Source: Bacteroidaceae bacterium (GTDB lineage Bacteria > Bacteroidota > Bacteroidia > Bacteroidales > Bacteroidaceae). Taken from it: 64,000 nucleotides of DNA. The notes below the pieces were generated by a model that did no database searches, had not been told where the DNA came from, and was given only the letters and a program-made list of their open reading frames with translations. The stretch spans positions 1 to 64,000 of the forward strand of contig JAFXZK010000098.1 in NCBI GenBank assembly GCA_017541265.1, written 5' to 3'. Of the stretch, positions 25,527 through 34,224 are shown piece after piece. The position numbers were made by a program, and so were the translations under genes. How positions within the stretch are numbered: the first letter of the stretch is position 1; each line of letters starts with the position of its first letter.

Positions 25527-26471
25527 TTATCTTTCTGCCCTCATGGGGTTATTAAGGAAGTCTTCATAGCTCAGGCGGATGCCGTCTTCCAGCTCGGTCT
25601 TATAGGTCCAGCCAAGCTTTGCGGCCTTGCTTACGTCAAGGAGCTTGCGGGGAGTGCCGTTGGGACGCGTGGTGTCCCATTCTATCTTGCCCTTGTAGCC
25701 AACAACCTTTGCCACCAGTTCCGTGAGGGCCTTGATGGTCAGCTCTTTGCCTGTGCCGGCATTGACGGTCTCGTTGCCGCTGTAGTTGTTCATCAGGAAG
25801 ACGCAGAGGTTTGCAAGGTCATCGACATAGAGGAACTCGCGGAGAGGACTGCCGTCGCCCCAGCAAGTGACAGTCTCAAGCCCAGCTTCCTTTGCCTCGT
25901 GGAAGCGACGAATCAAAGCCGGCAGCACATGACTGTGCTCGGGATGATAGTTGTCGTTGGGACCATAGAGGTTCGTGGGCATCACGCTGATGTAGTCTGT
26001 GCCGTACTGACGGTTCAGGTACTCGCAGTACTTGAGACCGCTAATCTTTGCCAACGCGTACGCCTCGTTGGTTTTCTCCAGTTCGCTTGTCAGCAGACAA
26101 CTCTCTGGCATTGGCTGCGGAGCCATACGGGGATAGATGCATGAGCTTCCGAGGAACTCCAGCTTCTTGCAACCGTTCTTCCATGCCGCATGTATGACGT
26201 TCATCTCCAATATCATGTTGTCGTACATGAAGTCCGCCAGTGCGCTCTGGTTAGCGACTATGCCCCCGACCTTGGCTGCGGCGAGGAAGACATACTCGGG
26301 CTTCTCGTCTGCAAAGAACTTCTCAACGGCTTCTTGCCGGGTTAAGTCAAGTTCCTTGTGAGTTCGTGTTATGATATTGGTATAACCCTGCCGCTGCAGT
26401 TCCCGGACTATGGCACTTCCTACCATGCCACGATGCCCGGCTACATATATTTTGGCATTCTTTTCCATCAT
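25527..26471 (-). CDS. fcl: GDP-L-fucose synthase
   Basis: A 314-residue short-chain dehydrogenase-type epimerase/reductase that turns GDP-4-keto-6-deoxymannose into GDP-fucose with NADPH. It has the Rossmann motif [12 protein letters not shown], the LAAAKVGGI signature, the SSCIYP serine and the [15 protein letters not shown]yr-Lys pair. Its ATG overlaps the stop of gmd by one base (TAATG), so the two are coupled. The length matches the family. Confidence 0.95.
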   Translation of the reverse strand: MMEKNAKIYVAGHRGMVGSAIVRELQRQGYTNIITRTHKELDLTRQEAVEKFFADEKPEYVFLAAAKVGGIVANQSALADFMYDNMILEMNVIHAAWKNGCKKLEFLGSSCIYPRMAPQPMPESCLLTSELEKTNEAYALAKISGLKYCEYLNRQYGTDYISVMPTNLYGPNDNYHPEHSHVLPALIRRFHEAKEAGLETVTCWGDGSPLREFLYVDDLANLCVFLMNNYSGNETVNAGTGKELTIKALTELVAKVVGYKGKIEWDTTRPNGTPRKLLDVSKAAKLGWTYKTELEDGIRLSYEDFLNNPMRAER

Positions 26472-27580
26472 TATTTTACTATTCCTTTTTCAAGATATTC
26501 TGCGAGGTTGGTGCGGACTTTTTCGGCGGCACCTTCGCCGGCAATCTTGGCCATGTCGTGGTCCACCATAAGCTTGACGAGCTGCTCGAAGGTGGTCTTG
26601 TTGGGGTTCCAGCCGAGCTTTGCCTTTGCCTTGGTAGGGTCGCCCCAGAGGTTGACCACGTCGGTGGGACGGTAGAAGTCCTCGCTCACAGCCACAACCG
26701 TCTTGCCCACAAGCTTTTCGGGACCGCTGACGCAGATACCCTTCTCGTTGATGCCTTTGCCTTCAAACTTTAGTTCTATGCCAACATGGCGGAAGGCAAG
26801 GTCGGTAAACTCGCGGACGCTGTGCTGCACGCCTGTTGCGATGACGAAGTCCTCGGGCGTCTCGTGCTGTAGAATGAGCCACATGCACTCCACATAGTCT
26901 TTGGCGTAGCCCCAGTCACGCAGCGAGTCGAGGTTGCCCAGATAGAGGCAGTCCTGCTTGCCCTGTGCGATGCGGGCTGCGGCAAGGGTAATCTTTCGGG
27001 TGACGAATGTCTCGCCCCGGCGTTCGCTTTCATGGTTGAAAAGGATGCCGGAGCAACAGAACATGCCGTACGCCTCGCGATACTCCTTGACAATCCAATA
27101 GCCGTATAGCTTGGCGACGGCGTAAGGACTATATGGATGGAAAGGCGTGTTCTCGTTCTGTGGCACCTCCTCCACCTTGCCGTAAAGCTCTGATGTCGAT
27201 GCCTGATAGACCTTGCAAGTCTTCTCAAGATGGTTGGTGCGCACGGCTTCCAGTATGCGGAGCACGCCGACGGCATCCACATCTGCCGTGAACTCAGGGG
27301 CGTCGAAGCTCACCTGAACGTGGCTCTGTGCTGCCAGATTGTATATCTCTGTAGGTTGAACCAAACCCACCAGCTTGACGAGCGACATAGAGTCGCCCAT
27401 GTCGGCATAGTGGAGATGGAAGTGGGGCGTGCCCTCGAGGTGTGCGATACGCTCGCGGAAGTCAACGGAGCTGCGGCGGATGATGCCATGCACCTCGTAA
27501 CCTTTCTCGAGGAGAAACTCGCTCAGGTACGATCCGTCCTGACCTGTCACGCCTGTGATAAGTGCAATGTTCTTGTTCAT
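26471..27580 (-). CDS. gmd: GDP-mannose 4,6-dehydratase
   Basis: A 369-residue NAD(P)-dependent dehydratase that makes GDP-4-keto-6-deoxymannose from GDP-mannose. It shows [27 protein letters not shown], the TSELYG motif and [20 protein letters not shown] with the catalytic Tyr-Lys. It sits between manC and fcl, completing the route from mannose-1-phosphate to GDP-fucose. The short gap to manC is filled by period-9 repeats. Confidence 0.96.
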   Translation of the reverse strand: MNKNIALITGVTGQDGSYLSEFLLEKGYEVHGIIRRSSVDFRERIAHLEGTPHFHLHYADMGDSMSLVKLVGLVQPTEIYNLAAQSHVQVSFDAPEFTADVDAVGVLRILEAVRTNHLEKTCKVYQASTSELYGKVEEVPQNENTPFHPYSPYAVAKLYGYWIVKEYREAYGMFCCSGILFNHESERRGETFVTRKITLAAARIAQGKQDCLYLGNLDSLRDWGYAKDYVECMWLILQHETPEDFVIATGVQHSVREFTDLAFRHVGIELKFEGKGINEKGICVSGPEKLVGKTVVAVSEDFYRPTDVVNLWGDPTKAKAKLGWNPNKTTFEQLVKLMVDHDMAKIAGEGAAEKVRTNLAEYLEKGIVK

Positions 27581-27648
27581 TCTATGTTCTGATTGTTCTG
27601 AGTACTCTGATTGCTCTGAGTATTCTGATTATTCTGATTTCTCTGAGA
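27581..27648. repeat. Period-9 tract between manC and gmd
   Basis: At least six 9-bp units of GATTNNTCT / GAGTNNTCT. The tract encodes the last residues of ManC and its TAA stop. The same family appears at 58889-58935. Confidence 0.75.
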
Positions 27649-28696
27649 ATTGCTTGATGCGCTGCTCGTCGGAGAGGCGGCAGATGAGCAGTGTGTCGTC
27701 GCACTCTGCCACGATGTAGCCGTCGAGTCCTTGTACGACGACGCGCTTCTCCTCGCTGGCATGTACGATGCAGTTGGTGGTTTCATAGACATCGATGTTA
27801 TTCCCGATGAGGGCATTGCCGTAGATGTCCTGCTTTGAATTGTCGCGCAGCGACCCCCAAGTGCCCAGGTCACTCCATCCGAAGCTGGCAGGAAAGACGT
27901 AAATCTCCTCGGCCTTCTCCATGATGGCGTAGTCGATGGAGATGTTCTCGCACTCCGGGAACACTTTGTTGATGGCTTCCTGCTCTTTCGCTGTTCCATA
28001 GACAGGCAGCAAGTCCTCGAAGATTTGTGAAAGAGCAGGCTGGTAAACACGCAGGGCGTTGGCAATGGTGCCTACATTCCAGACGAAGATGCCTGCGTTC
28101 CAGAAGAAGTTGTTCTTCTGTATGTAGCGCTTGGCCGTGTCGATGTCGGGCTTCTCCTTGAAGGAGTCCACGCGGAAAATCTCCTTGTTACGGGCCGTGG
28201 AGTATGAGAGGTCGGCCTGTATGTAGCCGTAGCCTGTCTCGGGGCGGGTTGGCTTCATGCCGAGCGTGACCATTGCATCCGACTCCGACACGAACTTCAG
28301 GCACGACTTGATGACGCGCTGGTACTCCTGTGTGTCCATCACGATGGCATCGCTGGGCGTGACCACGATGTTGGCCTTCGTGTCCTGCGACTTGATGCGC
28401 CAGCTGGCGTATGCGATGCAGGGAGCCGTGTTCCTGCGGCAAGGCTCCAGCAGGACATGGTTCCAAGGCACATCCGGCAGCTGCTCTCGAACGATGCTTA
28501 CATACTTCGCCGACGTGACCACCCATGTGTTTTGGGCAGGGATAAAACCCTTGAACCTGTCGAAAGTCAACTGTATGAGTGTCCGTCCGCAACCCATCAC
28601 GTCAACAAACTGCTTCGGCTTCTCTGGCGTACTCATCGGCCAGAAGCGGCTCCCTACGCCGCCAGCCATGATTACCAAATGATTGTGTGTTTCCAT
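27629..28696 (-). CDS. manC: Mannose-1-phosphate guanylyltransferase
   Basis: A 355-residue enzyme that makes GDP-mannose from mannose-1-phosphate and GTP. It has the signature VIMAGGVGSRFWPMSTPEKPKQF (about 8-30), VTPSDAIVMD and FVEKPD-like FKEKPDIDTAKRYI, with FFWNAGIFVW. It lacks the C-terminal isomerase domain of bifunctional ManC/AlgA, as usual for Bacteroidales. It is followed by gmd and fcl. A TAACTTTG -7 box lies 31 nt upstream. Confidence 0.95.
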   Translation of the reverse strand: METHNHLVIMAGGVGSRFWPMSTPEKPKQFVDVMGCGRTLIQLTFDRFKGFIPAQNTWVVTSAKYVSIVREQLPDVPWNHVLLEPCRRNTAPCIAYASWRIKSQDTKANIVVTPSDAIVMDTQEYQRVIKSCLKFVSESDAMVTLGMKPTRPETGYGYIQADLSYSTARNKEIFRVDSFKEKPDIDTAKRYIQKNNFFWNAGIFVWNVGTIANALRVYQPALSQIFEDLLPVYGTAKEQEAINKVFPECENISIDYAIMEKAEEIYVFPASFGWSDLGTWGSLRDNSKQDIYGNALIGNNIDVYETTNCIVHASEEKRVVVQGLDGYIVAECDDTLLICRLSDEQRIKQFSEKSE

Positions 28697-28727
28697 CGTA
28701 GTAAACTTTTATTAATATGTCATTTTG

Positions 28728-28735
28728 CAAAGTTA
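28728..28735 (-). promoter_or_regulatory. -7 box for manC-gmd-fcl
   Basis: TAACTTTG on the minus strand, 31 nt before the manC ATG, with a GTTG about 20 nt further upstream as weak -33. Confidence 0.55.
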
Positions 28736-28851
28736 GTATTTTTTGCACGGGCGGACAACGAAAACCAGGAAAATTATTCCTAAAACACAGAAAAACGAAC
28801 GCAACCCCCAAAAAGGCAGCAATCGCAGAAAGGGAAGGAACCCTTGGGACT

Positions 28852-30150
28852 TCACAATTCTAATCCAAGCAGAGAGTAAGGCGTAGTGTAAGTGGTGCGG
28901 ATGCGCCAAGCCTCGGGGTAGAGGTTGTTGATGCGACTGCCGACGCCCTTGCCGGGGCCGAGCGGAAGGCCGCGATAACAAAGCGTGACTGGTCCGCGAG
29001 GTGCCTCCACACGAAGTGCCTCGCGACGCAGGTATTGCAGGGCTTGGGAGTAGGTGAGGTCGATAAAAGCCTCCCCCTGCCCCTCCAAAGGAGGGGGGAA
29101 CTTTTGCGAACGACAAGAAGAATCATAGAGAACGTGAAGACCTGCTAATCTCTCCACGATTCTCTCTAGCGAAAGAGTTTTGCTGCCGCAGTTCTCCCCT
29201 CCTGAGAGGGCAGGGTGCAGGTTGGGGGAGGCCATTGCCACATAGAACCCTTCGCCCCTGTCCCTGCCGGGCAGGAAGTGGCGCTCCATGAGCAGTTCGC
29301 CGCCCAACTCGCTACAAATCCAACGGGCATTGTCCTCGTCCTCAAAGCGGTTGAAGGTGCAGGTGCTGTAGATGAGCAGGCCGCCCGGCTTGAGCACATG
29401 CCAGATGTCCGAGAGGATGTCGCGCTGCCTTTGCTGGCACATCCGCACATTCTCCAAGCTCCACTCCCTGATGGCGCCCTCGTCCTTACGGAACATGCCT
29501 TCGCCAGAACAAGGCACATCCGTGAGAAGCACATCAACCTGTCCTGTCAAAGCGCCAAAGTCAGCAGGATAGTTCTGCGTTACAATCACTCTGGGAGCCT
29601 CCTTTGGCTGTCCCATCATCCACTTCTGCATGTTCTCGGAAAGCACCTGTGCGCGCTTGGCTATCGGCTCGTTGCTGATGAGGATTGACCCTTCGGGCAG
29701 GAGGCTCTGCAGTAACGTGCTCTTGCCCCCCGGTGCGGCACAGAGGTCGAGTGCCAAAATAGGAGCCTCCCCCGTCCTGCACCCTGCCCTCACAGGAGGG
29801 GGGAACGGCTGCGACAAGGCTCCCTCTCCTTTGGAGAGGGCTGGGGTGAGGCTTGCTATAGCCATCGACGCCGCTTCCTGCACATAATAGGCTCCGGCAT
29901 GAAGCAGGGGGTCGAAGGTGAAGGCTGGCCTTTCCTTGAGATAGAAGGCATTGGGGCACCAGGGCACAGGCTCCAAGTCGGGATGTACGGCCAGCACCTC
30001 CTCGGCAGTGAGCTTGCGCGGATTGAGTCGGATGGACACCTCCGGCTCCGTCGTACACAAGGCCGTGCAGAGAGCATCCGCAGTAGCGGTGTCGTAATGT
30101 TCGTGCATGAGGCGCACGAAGTCCTCTGGCAATTTCGTTTGCATAGTCAT
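28852..30150 (-). CDS. RsmF/NSUN-type RNA m5C methyltransferase carrying two palindromic insertions
   Basis: A SAM-dependent RNA cytosine-C5 methyltransferase of about 432 residues. It has NPRKLTAEEVL, the SAM loop ALDLCAAPGGKSTLLQSLL, LLTDVPCSGEGMFRKDE with one active-site cysteine and YSTCTFNRFEDEDN with the other. The C-terminal region resembles the RNA-binding domain of RsmF-like proteins. Two full palindromic elements interrupt it in frame: 29763-29854 just before the SAM loop and 29067-29232 in the C-terminal part. The ATG at 30150 is chosen because a -7 box (30173-30180) excludes the longer frame from 30195. The substrate is probably rRNA by homology. Confidence 0.88.
   Translation of the reverse strand: MTMQTKLPEDFVRLMHEHYDTATADALCTALCTTEPEVSIRLNPRKLTAEEVLAVHPDLEPVPWCPNAFYLKERPAFTFDPLLHAGAYYVQEAASMAIASLTPALSKGEGALSQPFPPPVRAGCRTGEAPILALDLCAAPGGKSTLLQSLLPEGSILISNEPIAKRAQVLSENMQKWMMGQPKEAPRVIVTQNYPADFGALTGQVDVLLTDVPCSGEGMFRKDEGAIREWSLENVRMCQQRQRDILSDIWHVLKPGGLLIYSTCTFNRFEDEDNARWICSELGGELLMERHFLPGRDRGEGFYVAMASPNLHPALSGGENCGSKTLSLERIVERLAGLHVLYDSSCRSQKFPPPLEGQGEAFIDLTYSQALQYLRREALRVEAPRGPVTLCYRGLPLGPGKGVGSRINNLYPEAWRIRTTYTTPYSLLGLEL
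29067..29232. repeat. Full palindromic element with long spacer in the m5C methyltransferase gene
   Basis: Outer arms AAGCCTCCCCCTGCCCCTCC and the inverse AGGTTGGGGGAGGCC lie 166 bp apart. The spacer has GCTGCCGCAGTTC in common with the other copies. In frame throughout. Confidence 0.75.
29763..29854. repeat. Full palindromic element before the SAM loop
   Basis: A 92-bp inverted pair. The spacer TGTCGCAGC is shared with the purL copy at 892-974, and both are read in the same frame and orientation (SLTPALSKGEG here, SLSPTLSKGEG in PurL). Confidence 0.85.
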
Positions 30151-30172
30151 CAAAAGATGCACCTTTATGCCG

Positions 30173-30180
30173 CAAAGATA
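30173..30180 (-). promoter_or_regulatory. -7 box for the m5C methyltransferase
   Basis: TATCTTTG on the minus strand, 22 nt before the ATG at 30150. Confidence 0.55.
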
Positions 30181-30185
30181 CGATA

Positions 30186-30221
30186 AATAGTTCATAGTTC
30201 ATAGTTCATAGTTCATAGTTT
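30186..30221. repeat. Heptad tract ATAGTTC in a divergent promoter gap
   Basis: Five direct copies of a 7-bp unit between two divergent promoters; the same unit as at 15491. Confidence 0.75.
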
Positions 30222-30252
30222 TTGTTCATAGCGCAAGTTTTCCCTCGCAAAG

Positions 30253-30284
30253 TTTGGCAGTGTCGGGAAAAAGAGCTAACTTTG
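30253..30284 (+). promoter_or_regulatory. Bacteroidetes promoter for the Gfo/Idh/MocA gene
   Basis: TTTG at 30253-30256, 20-nt spacer, TAACTTTG at 30277-30284, 35 nt before the ATG. Confidence 0.75.
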
Positions 30285-30319
30285 GGGTGCGAAATAGTAA
30301 TAGTTAAACTATATTTACC

Positions 30320-31624
30320 ATGAAAATGAACAGACGTTCCTTTATTACGAAAGGTGCGGCAGGTGCCGCTCTTTTCAGCATTATGCCACGCGAAGTGCTG
30401 GGCAAGATGGGAGGCGACAACAACTACATTGCTCCCAGCGACCAACTGACGCGAGGCTTGATTGGCGTGGGCGGCATCGGCCGCTCCGGTTCTCACTTCG
30501 TCAGCGACCAGAAGTGCCGCCTCGTGGCTCTCTGCGACGTTGACCAGAAGCACCTCGACTCTGCCGTCAGCGCTGCAAAGCAGAAGTGGGGCGACGACCT
30601 CACAGCTTACCACGACTTCCGCGACTTGATTAACGACCCGAATGTCGATATCGTTCACATCGCCACCCCACCCCACTGGCACGGACTCATGTCGGTCATC
30701 GCTGCCAATGCAGGCAAGGACATTTTCTGCGAGAAACCCATGACGCGCACCATCGGCGAAGGCCGCCGCGTGGAAGAGGCAGTGAAGCGCAATGCCCGCG
30801 TGTTCCGTCTCAACACATGGTTCCGCTTTAAGGACACATTCTACGGACTCGGCACAGAGGTGAAGCCCCTCAAGAAGCTTGTCGCCAGTGGTCTGCTCGG
30901 CTGGCCGCTCACCGTACGCATCTCCGGCGCAACAGGCTTTGCATGGAAGTTCTTCTGGGTAGGCAAAGAGAACTTGGAGGTTCAACCCGTGCCCAAGGAA
31001 CTCGACTATGACTTCTGGCTTGGCCCGGCTCCCTTCAAGCCCTACAACATCCACCGCACACACCAGACCTTCCGTGGCTACTTCGACTACGACGGCGGCG
31101 GCCTGGCAGACATGGGTCAGCACTACATCGACCCCGTGCAGTACATCCTCGACAAGGACGACGAGTTCCCCGTAAAGGTCGAGATAGACGCTCCGCAACA
31201 GCATCCCGACGCAGTGGGCATCTGGCGAAGCGTGACCTACACCTACGCCGACGGCTGCAAGATTATCCTCGAAGGCGAAGGCTTCGAGAGCCAGGGCAAG
31301 GTGCCATACATCGAAGGACCGAAGGGCAAAGTTTATAAGGGCTTCGAGTGCACCATTCCCAATGTGCAGCAAATCATCAACGAGCTGCCCGACCCAGAAG
31401 AGCGCAACACCGACTTCCTGGAGTGCGTGCGCACACGCCGCCAGTTCGCCCTCAACGAGAGCAACGGCCACCACAGCGCCACCATCGTCAACATGGGTGT
31501 CTGCGCATTGCGCCTCAACCGCACGCTCAACTTCGACCCGAAGACGCAGACCTTCATCAACGACGATGAAGCCAACCGCCTCGTCAACCAGCCGATGCGC
31601 GGCGAATGGGCTAAGCTCATCTGA
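30320..31624 (+). CDS. Gfo/Idh/MocA family oxidoreductase with Tat-type signal
   Basis: A 434-residue NAD(P)-dependent oxidoreductase. The N-terminus NRRSFITKGAAGAALFSIMP has a twin arginine, pointing to Tat export. The Rossmann motif is RGLIGVGGIGRSGSHF, followed by EKPMTRTIGEGRRVEEA (family EKP motif) and GGGLADMGQHYIDPVQYIL. The next gene encodes a DUF1080 protein. In gut Bacteroides this pairing belongs to a route where a glycoside is oxidised at C3 and the 3-keto form is then cleaved, a likely role here. GH109-type activity is an alternative. Confidence 0.9.
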   Translation: MKMNRRSFITKGAAGAALFSIMPREVLGKMGGDNNYIAPSDQLTRGLIGVGGIGRSGSHFVSDQKCRLVALCDVDQKHLDSAVSAAKQKWGDDLTAYHDFRDLINDPNVDIVHIATPPHWHGLMSVIAANAGKDIFCEKPMTRTIGEGRRVEEAVKRNARVFRLNTWFRFKDTFYGLGTEVKPLKKLVASGLLGWPLTVRISGATGFAWKFFWVGKENLEVQPVPKELDYDFWLGPAPFKPYNIHRTHQTFRGYFDYDGGGLADMGQHYIDPVQYILDKDDEFPVKVEIDAPQQHPDAVGIWRSVTYTYADGCKIILEGEGFESQGKVPYIEGPKGKVYKGFECTIPNVQQIINELPDPEERNTDFLECVRTRRQFALNESNGHHSATIVNMGVCALRLNRTLNFDPKTQTFINDDEANRLVNQPMRGEWAKLI

Positions 31625-31627
31625 AAA

Positions 31628-31716
31628 ATGAAGAGTGAAGAATGAAGAGTGAAGAATGCAGAGTGAAGAATTTCTGCCGCTTCAATAACCAATAACCTAT
31701 AACCAATAACCAATAA
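31628..31716. repeat. Two neighbouring heptad tracts in the Gfo/DUF1080 gap
   Basis: GAAGAGT/GAAGAAT heptads directly after the stop codon, a short unique piece, then ATAACCA heptads just before the next ATG. Two heptad families meet in one 95-bp gap. Confidence 0.7.
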
Positions 31717-31722
31717 TCATTC

Positions 31723-34086
31723 ATGAAACGTACATTATATATTATTATAGCAGCGATGTTGCTCAGCCTGTCTTCGTTTGCGCAGGACGCACGCAATCGC
31801 TCTACCGAGACCATCGTACAGGATGTGCTCGCCCTCGTGCCTATACAGAAACAGGCCGACTTCAACAACGAGATGCAACCCCTCGTTCAGGCTGCACCAA
31901 AGTCTATCACCATGCTTGCCGCTATGCTCAAGCCGGCTGCACAGCATGTTAATGCGAAAGTGGAGTATGCCATTCACGGTGCAGTTGCCTATGCAGGTAC
32001 GAATGAAGCATGGGCTGCCAAGGTGCGCGAAGGACTGAAAGAGGCCATTGCCGCACAGAACGACAAGGATGCCAAGCAGTTCCTCGAGAATGAGCTGCGT
32101 CTGCTCTCGAAGGAAGAAGACGTGACCTATACTGCCCAGAAGGGTGCAAGCCCATACGCCCAGGCTTACGACAAGCTCGTCAGCCTTGGCAATAACGCAG
32201 GCAAGGAAATCGCCAAGGCCGCGAAAGGCAAAGACCATGCGCTGCGTATGCAGGCTCTGAAGTTTGCCACAGCAAAGGGACTCGTGACGGACGAACTGGC
32301 TGCAACCGTTGCCAAGAAGTACAAGTCCCTCAGCGAGGAAGCCAAATGCGACGTGCTCTACTGGCTTGGCGATAACAAGAAAGCCAGTCAGAAGGCTTTG
32401 CTCACCAATGCGATTGCCCAAGGCGGCAAGCCCGCAAAGGCTGCCATAGAAGCCCTCGGCAAGATTGGCGGCGATGATGCACAGAAGGTGCTCATCGACC
32501 AGCTCGGCGGAGCAAACGATGCAGAAGCCTACCGCGCTCTCTGCTCCTTCCCCGACAAGCTTAACCTCTTGGAACCCCTGAAGGCTGCAGGAGGCGACAA
32601 GAAGCTATCCCTGCTGAAGCTTGCCTCGGCACGCCATTATACCGAAGCTGCATCCGATATCTTCAAGCTGTGCATGGACAATACATACGGCGACGCTGCG
32701 CTTGAGGCCCTGCCTGGCGTGGCAACCACAAAACTCTCACAGCCCATCATCGGTGCTCTGGCTATCGCCCAAGACAAACAGAGCGTGCCCAAATGGCAAA
32801 AGGCTGCAACTGCCAGCCTGCAGACGCTCTCTGCCGAAGACCAGTACAAGGAGATTGCACAATTCCTGAACATGCCCGATATACCCAACAAAAACCGTAT
32901 CTATCCCCTGCTTGCAGCAACAGGCACTGATGCCTCTGTTGCCGACTTGGAGAAAATTGGCGATGCCGCTGCTATTGAGGCTTTGGGCAAGAGCAAGAAC
33001 TACAAGGCTGCGAAGCCTCTGCTTGCCGCCGCAAAGAAGGGCGATGAGAAGGCTCTGATGAACTACGTCCGCCTTGTCAGCACCAATGAGAGGGGTCTCG
33101 ATAGCCGCTCGGCAAAACTCAGCGAGGCTTTCGCATTGGCCAAGACGACAGAAAACAAGAAGAACATCCTCTCCAAACTCGCAGGAACACCCACCCGCAA
33201 TGCCTTCCTCCTCGCCAGCAAGCAACTCGACGACAAGGAATTGGGCTACACGGCTGCAACAGCTGCGAAGGAAATCATCACCAAGACCACCGAGGATATC
33301 GAGTACGACGTGGCAAAGGCAAGCCTTGAGAAGTGCATCAACATCTTCAAGGCAACAGGCGATGCCGACGACGGCTACGCCGTTGACGCCCTGCGCCAGA
33401 AGCTCTCCGAGCTGAAACCCGTTGAGCCTTATGTCCTCTCCGACGAAGAAAAGAAGCAGGGCTTCGAGCTTCTCTTCGACGGCACGAACCTCGACAACTT
33501 CGTGGGCAACAAGGTGGGCTATGTGCCCATCAACGGCTGCATCAACGTCACTGCCAACTACGGCAACGAGAGCAACCTCTACACCAAGAAGGAATACCGC
33601 GACTTCATCTTCCGCTTTGAGTTCTGTTTCCTGCGTCCTGGCGTGAACAACGGCGTGGGCATTCGTACCCCGATGGGTGTCGATGCTGCCTACGACGGCA
33701 TGTGCGAGGTACAGATTCTCGACCACGACGACCCCATCTATGCTGGCCTGCGCGAGTATCAGGTACACGGTTCTGTCTATGGTGTCATTCCCGCCAAACG
33801 CATCAAGCACAAGCCTCTGGGCGAATGGAGCGAAGAGGAAATCCGCGTGCAGGGCAACCACATCACCGTGACCGTCAATGGCGAAGTCATCGTGGACGGT
33901 GACATCAAGGAGGCCTGCAAGGGTCACAACGTAGCTCCTGACGGCAGTGGCAACAACCCCTACACCGTTGACCACAAGAACCATCCCGGCATGTTCAACA
34001 AGACTGGTCACATCGGCTTCCTCGGCCACGGTGCCGGCCTGAAGTTCCGTGCCGTCCGCGTTCTCGATCTCACAAAGAAGAAGTAA
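31723..34086 (+). CDS. Exported HEAT-repeat protein with C-terminal DUF1080 (3-keto-glycoside hydrolase-like) domain
   Basis: A 787-residue protein with a signal peptide (to SLSSFA), a long helical Ala/Lys-rich solenoid of HEAT-like repeats (about 30-560, for example IEALGKIGGDDAQKVLIDQLGG) and a C-terminal DUF1080 jelly roll (about 585-785: KKQGFELLFDGTNLDNFVGNK, GVGIRTPMGVDAAYDGMCEVQILDHD, YGVIPAKR, NKTGHIGFLGHG). Some DUF1080 enzymes cleave 3-keto-glycosides, fitting the oxidoreductase just upstream. The end is followed by a family A array with a plus-strand terminator hairpin. Confidence 0.88.
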   Translation: MKRTLYIIIAAMLLSLSSFAQDARNRSTETIVQDVLALVPIQKQADFNNEMQPLVQAAPKSITMLAAMLKPAAQHVNAKVEYAIHGAVAYAGTNEAWAAKVREGLKEAIAAQNDKDAKQFLENELRLLSKEEDVTYTAQKGASPYAQAYDKLVSLGNNAGKEIAKAAKGKDHALRMQALKFATAKGLVTDELAATVAKKYKSLSEEAKCDVLYWLGDNKKASQKALLTNAIAQGGKPAKAAIEALGKIGGDDAQKVLIDQLGGANDAEAYRALCSFPDKLNLLEPLKAAGGDKKLSLLKLASARHYTEAASDIFKLCMDNTYGDAALEALPGVATTKLSQPIIGALAIAQDKQSVPKWQKAATASLQTLSAEDQYKEIAQFLNMPDIPNKNRIYPLLAATGTDASVADLEKIGDAAAIEALGKSKNYKAAKPLLAAAKKGDEKALMNYVRLVSTNERGLDSRSAKLSEAFALAKTTENKKNILSKLAGTPTRNAFLLASKQLDDKELGYTAATAAKEIITKTTEDIEYDVAKASLEKCINIFKATGDADDGYAVDALRQKLSELKPVEPYVLSDEEKKQGFELLFDGTNLDNFVGNKVGYVPINGCINVTANYGNESNLYTKKEYRDFIFRFEFCFLRPGVNNGVGIRTPMGVDAAYDGMCEVQILDHDDPIYAGLREYQVHGSVYGVIPAKRIKHKPLGEWSEEEIRVQGNHITVTVNGEVIVDGDIKEACKGHNVAPDGSGNNPYTVDHKNHPGMFNKTGHIGFLGHGAGLKFRAVRVLDLTKKK

Positions 34087-34117
34087 ACGCTGAAGATTGA
34101 AAGCCAATCTTCGCTAT

Positions 34118-34202
34118 AAGTCCCTGTACTTATCTCTATAAGTCCCTGTACTTATTATCAAAAGTCCCTGTACTTATGCGCATAAGTACAGGGACTTTTT
34201 TT
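34118..34202 (+). terminator. 22-bp array, family A, with a perfect terminator hairpin
   Basis: Three 22-bp units with identical core AAGTCCCTGTACTTAT and different 6-base spacers (CTCTAT, TATCAA, GCGCAT), then an inverted unit AAGTACAGGGACTT and TTTTTTT. It lies between the convergent DUF1080 and PBP genes. Confidence 0.88.
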
Positions 34203-34224
34203 ATATCTTACTGCCGCCTGGGAA

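Noticed and set aside
26137..26675. Plus-strand frames opposite fcl and gmd
   Set aside because: Short antisense frames opposite genes with complete family motifs.
30206..31474. 422-codon minus-strand frame opposite the Gfo/Idh/MocA gene
   Set aside because: Antisense shadow ending in the heptad tract; the plus-strand gene has promoter, Tat signal and motifs.
32737..34107. 456-codon minus-strand frame opposite the DUF1080 gene
   Set aside because: Antisense shadow; no signal or domain.
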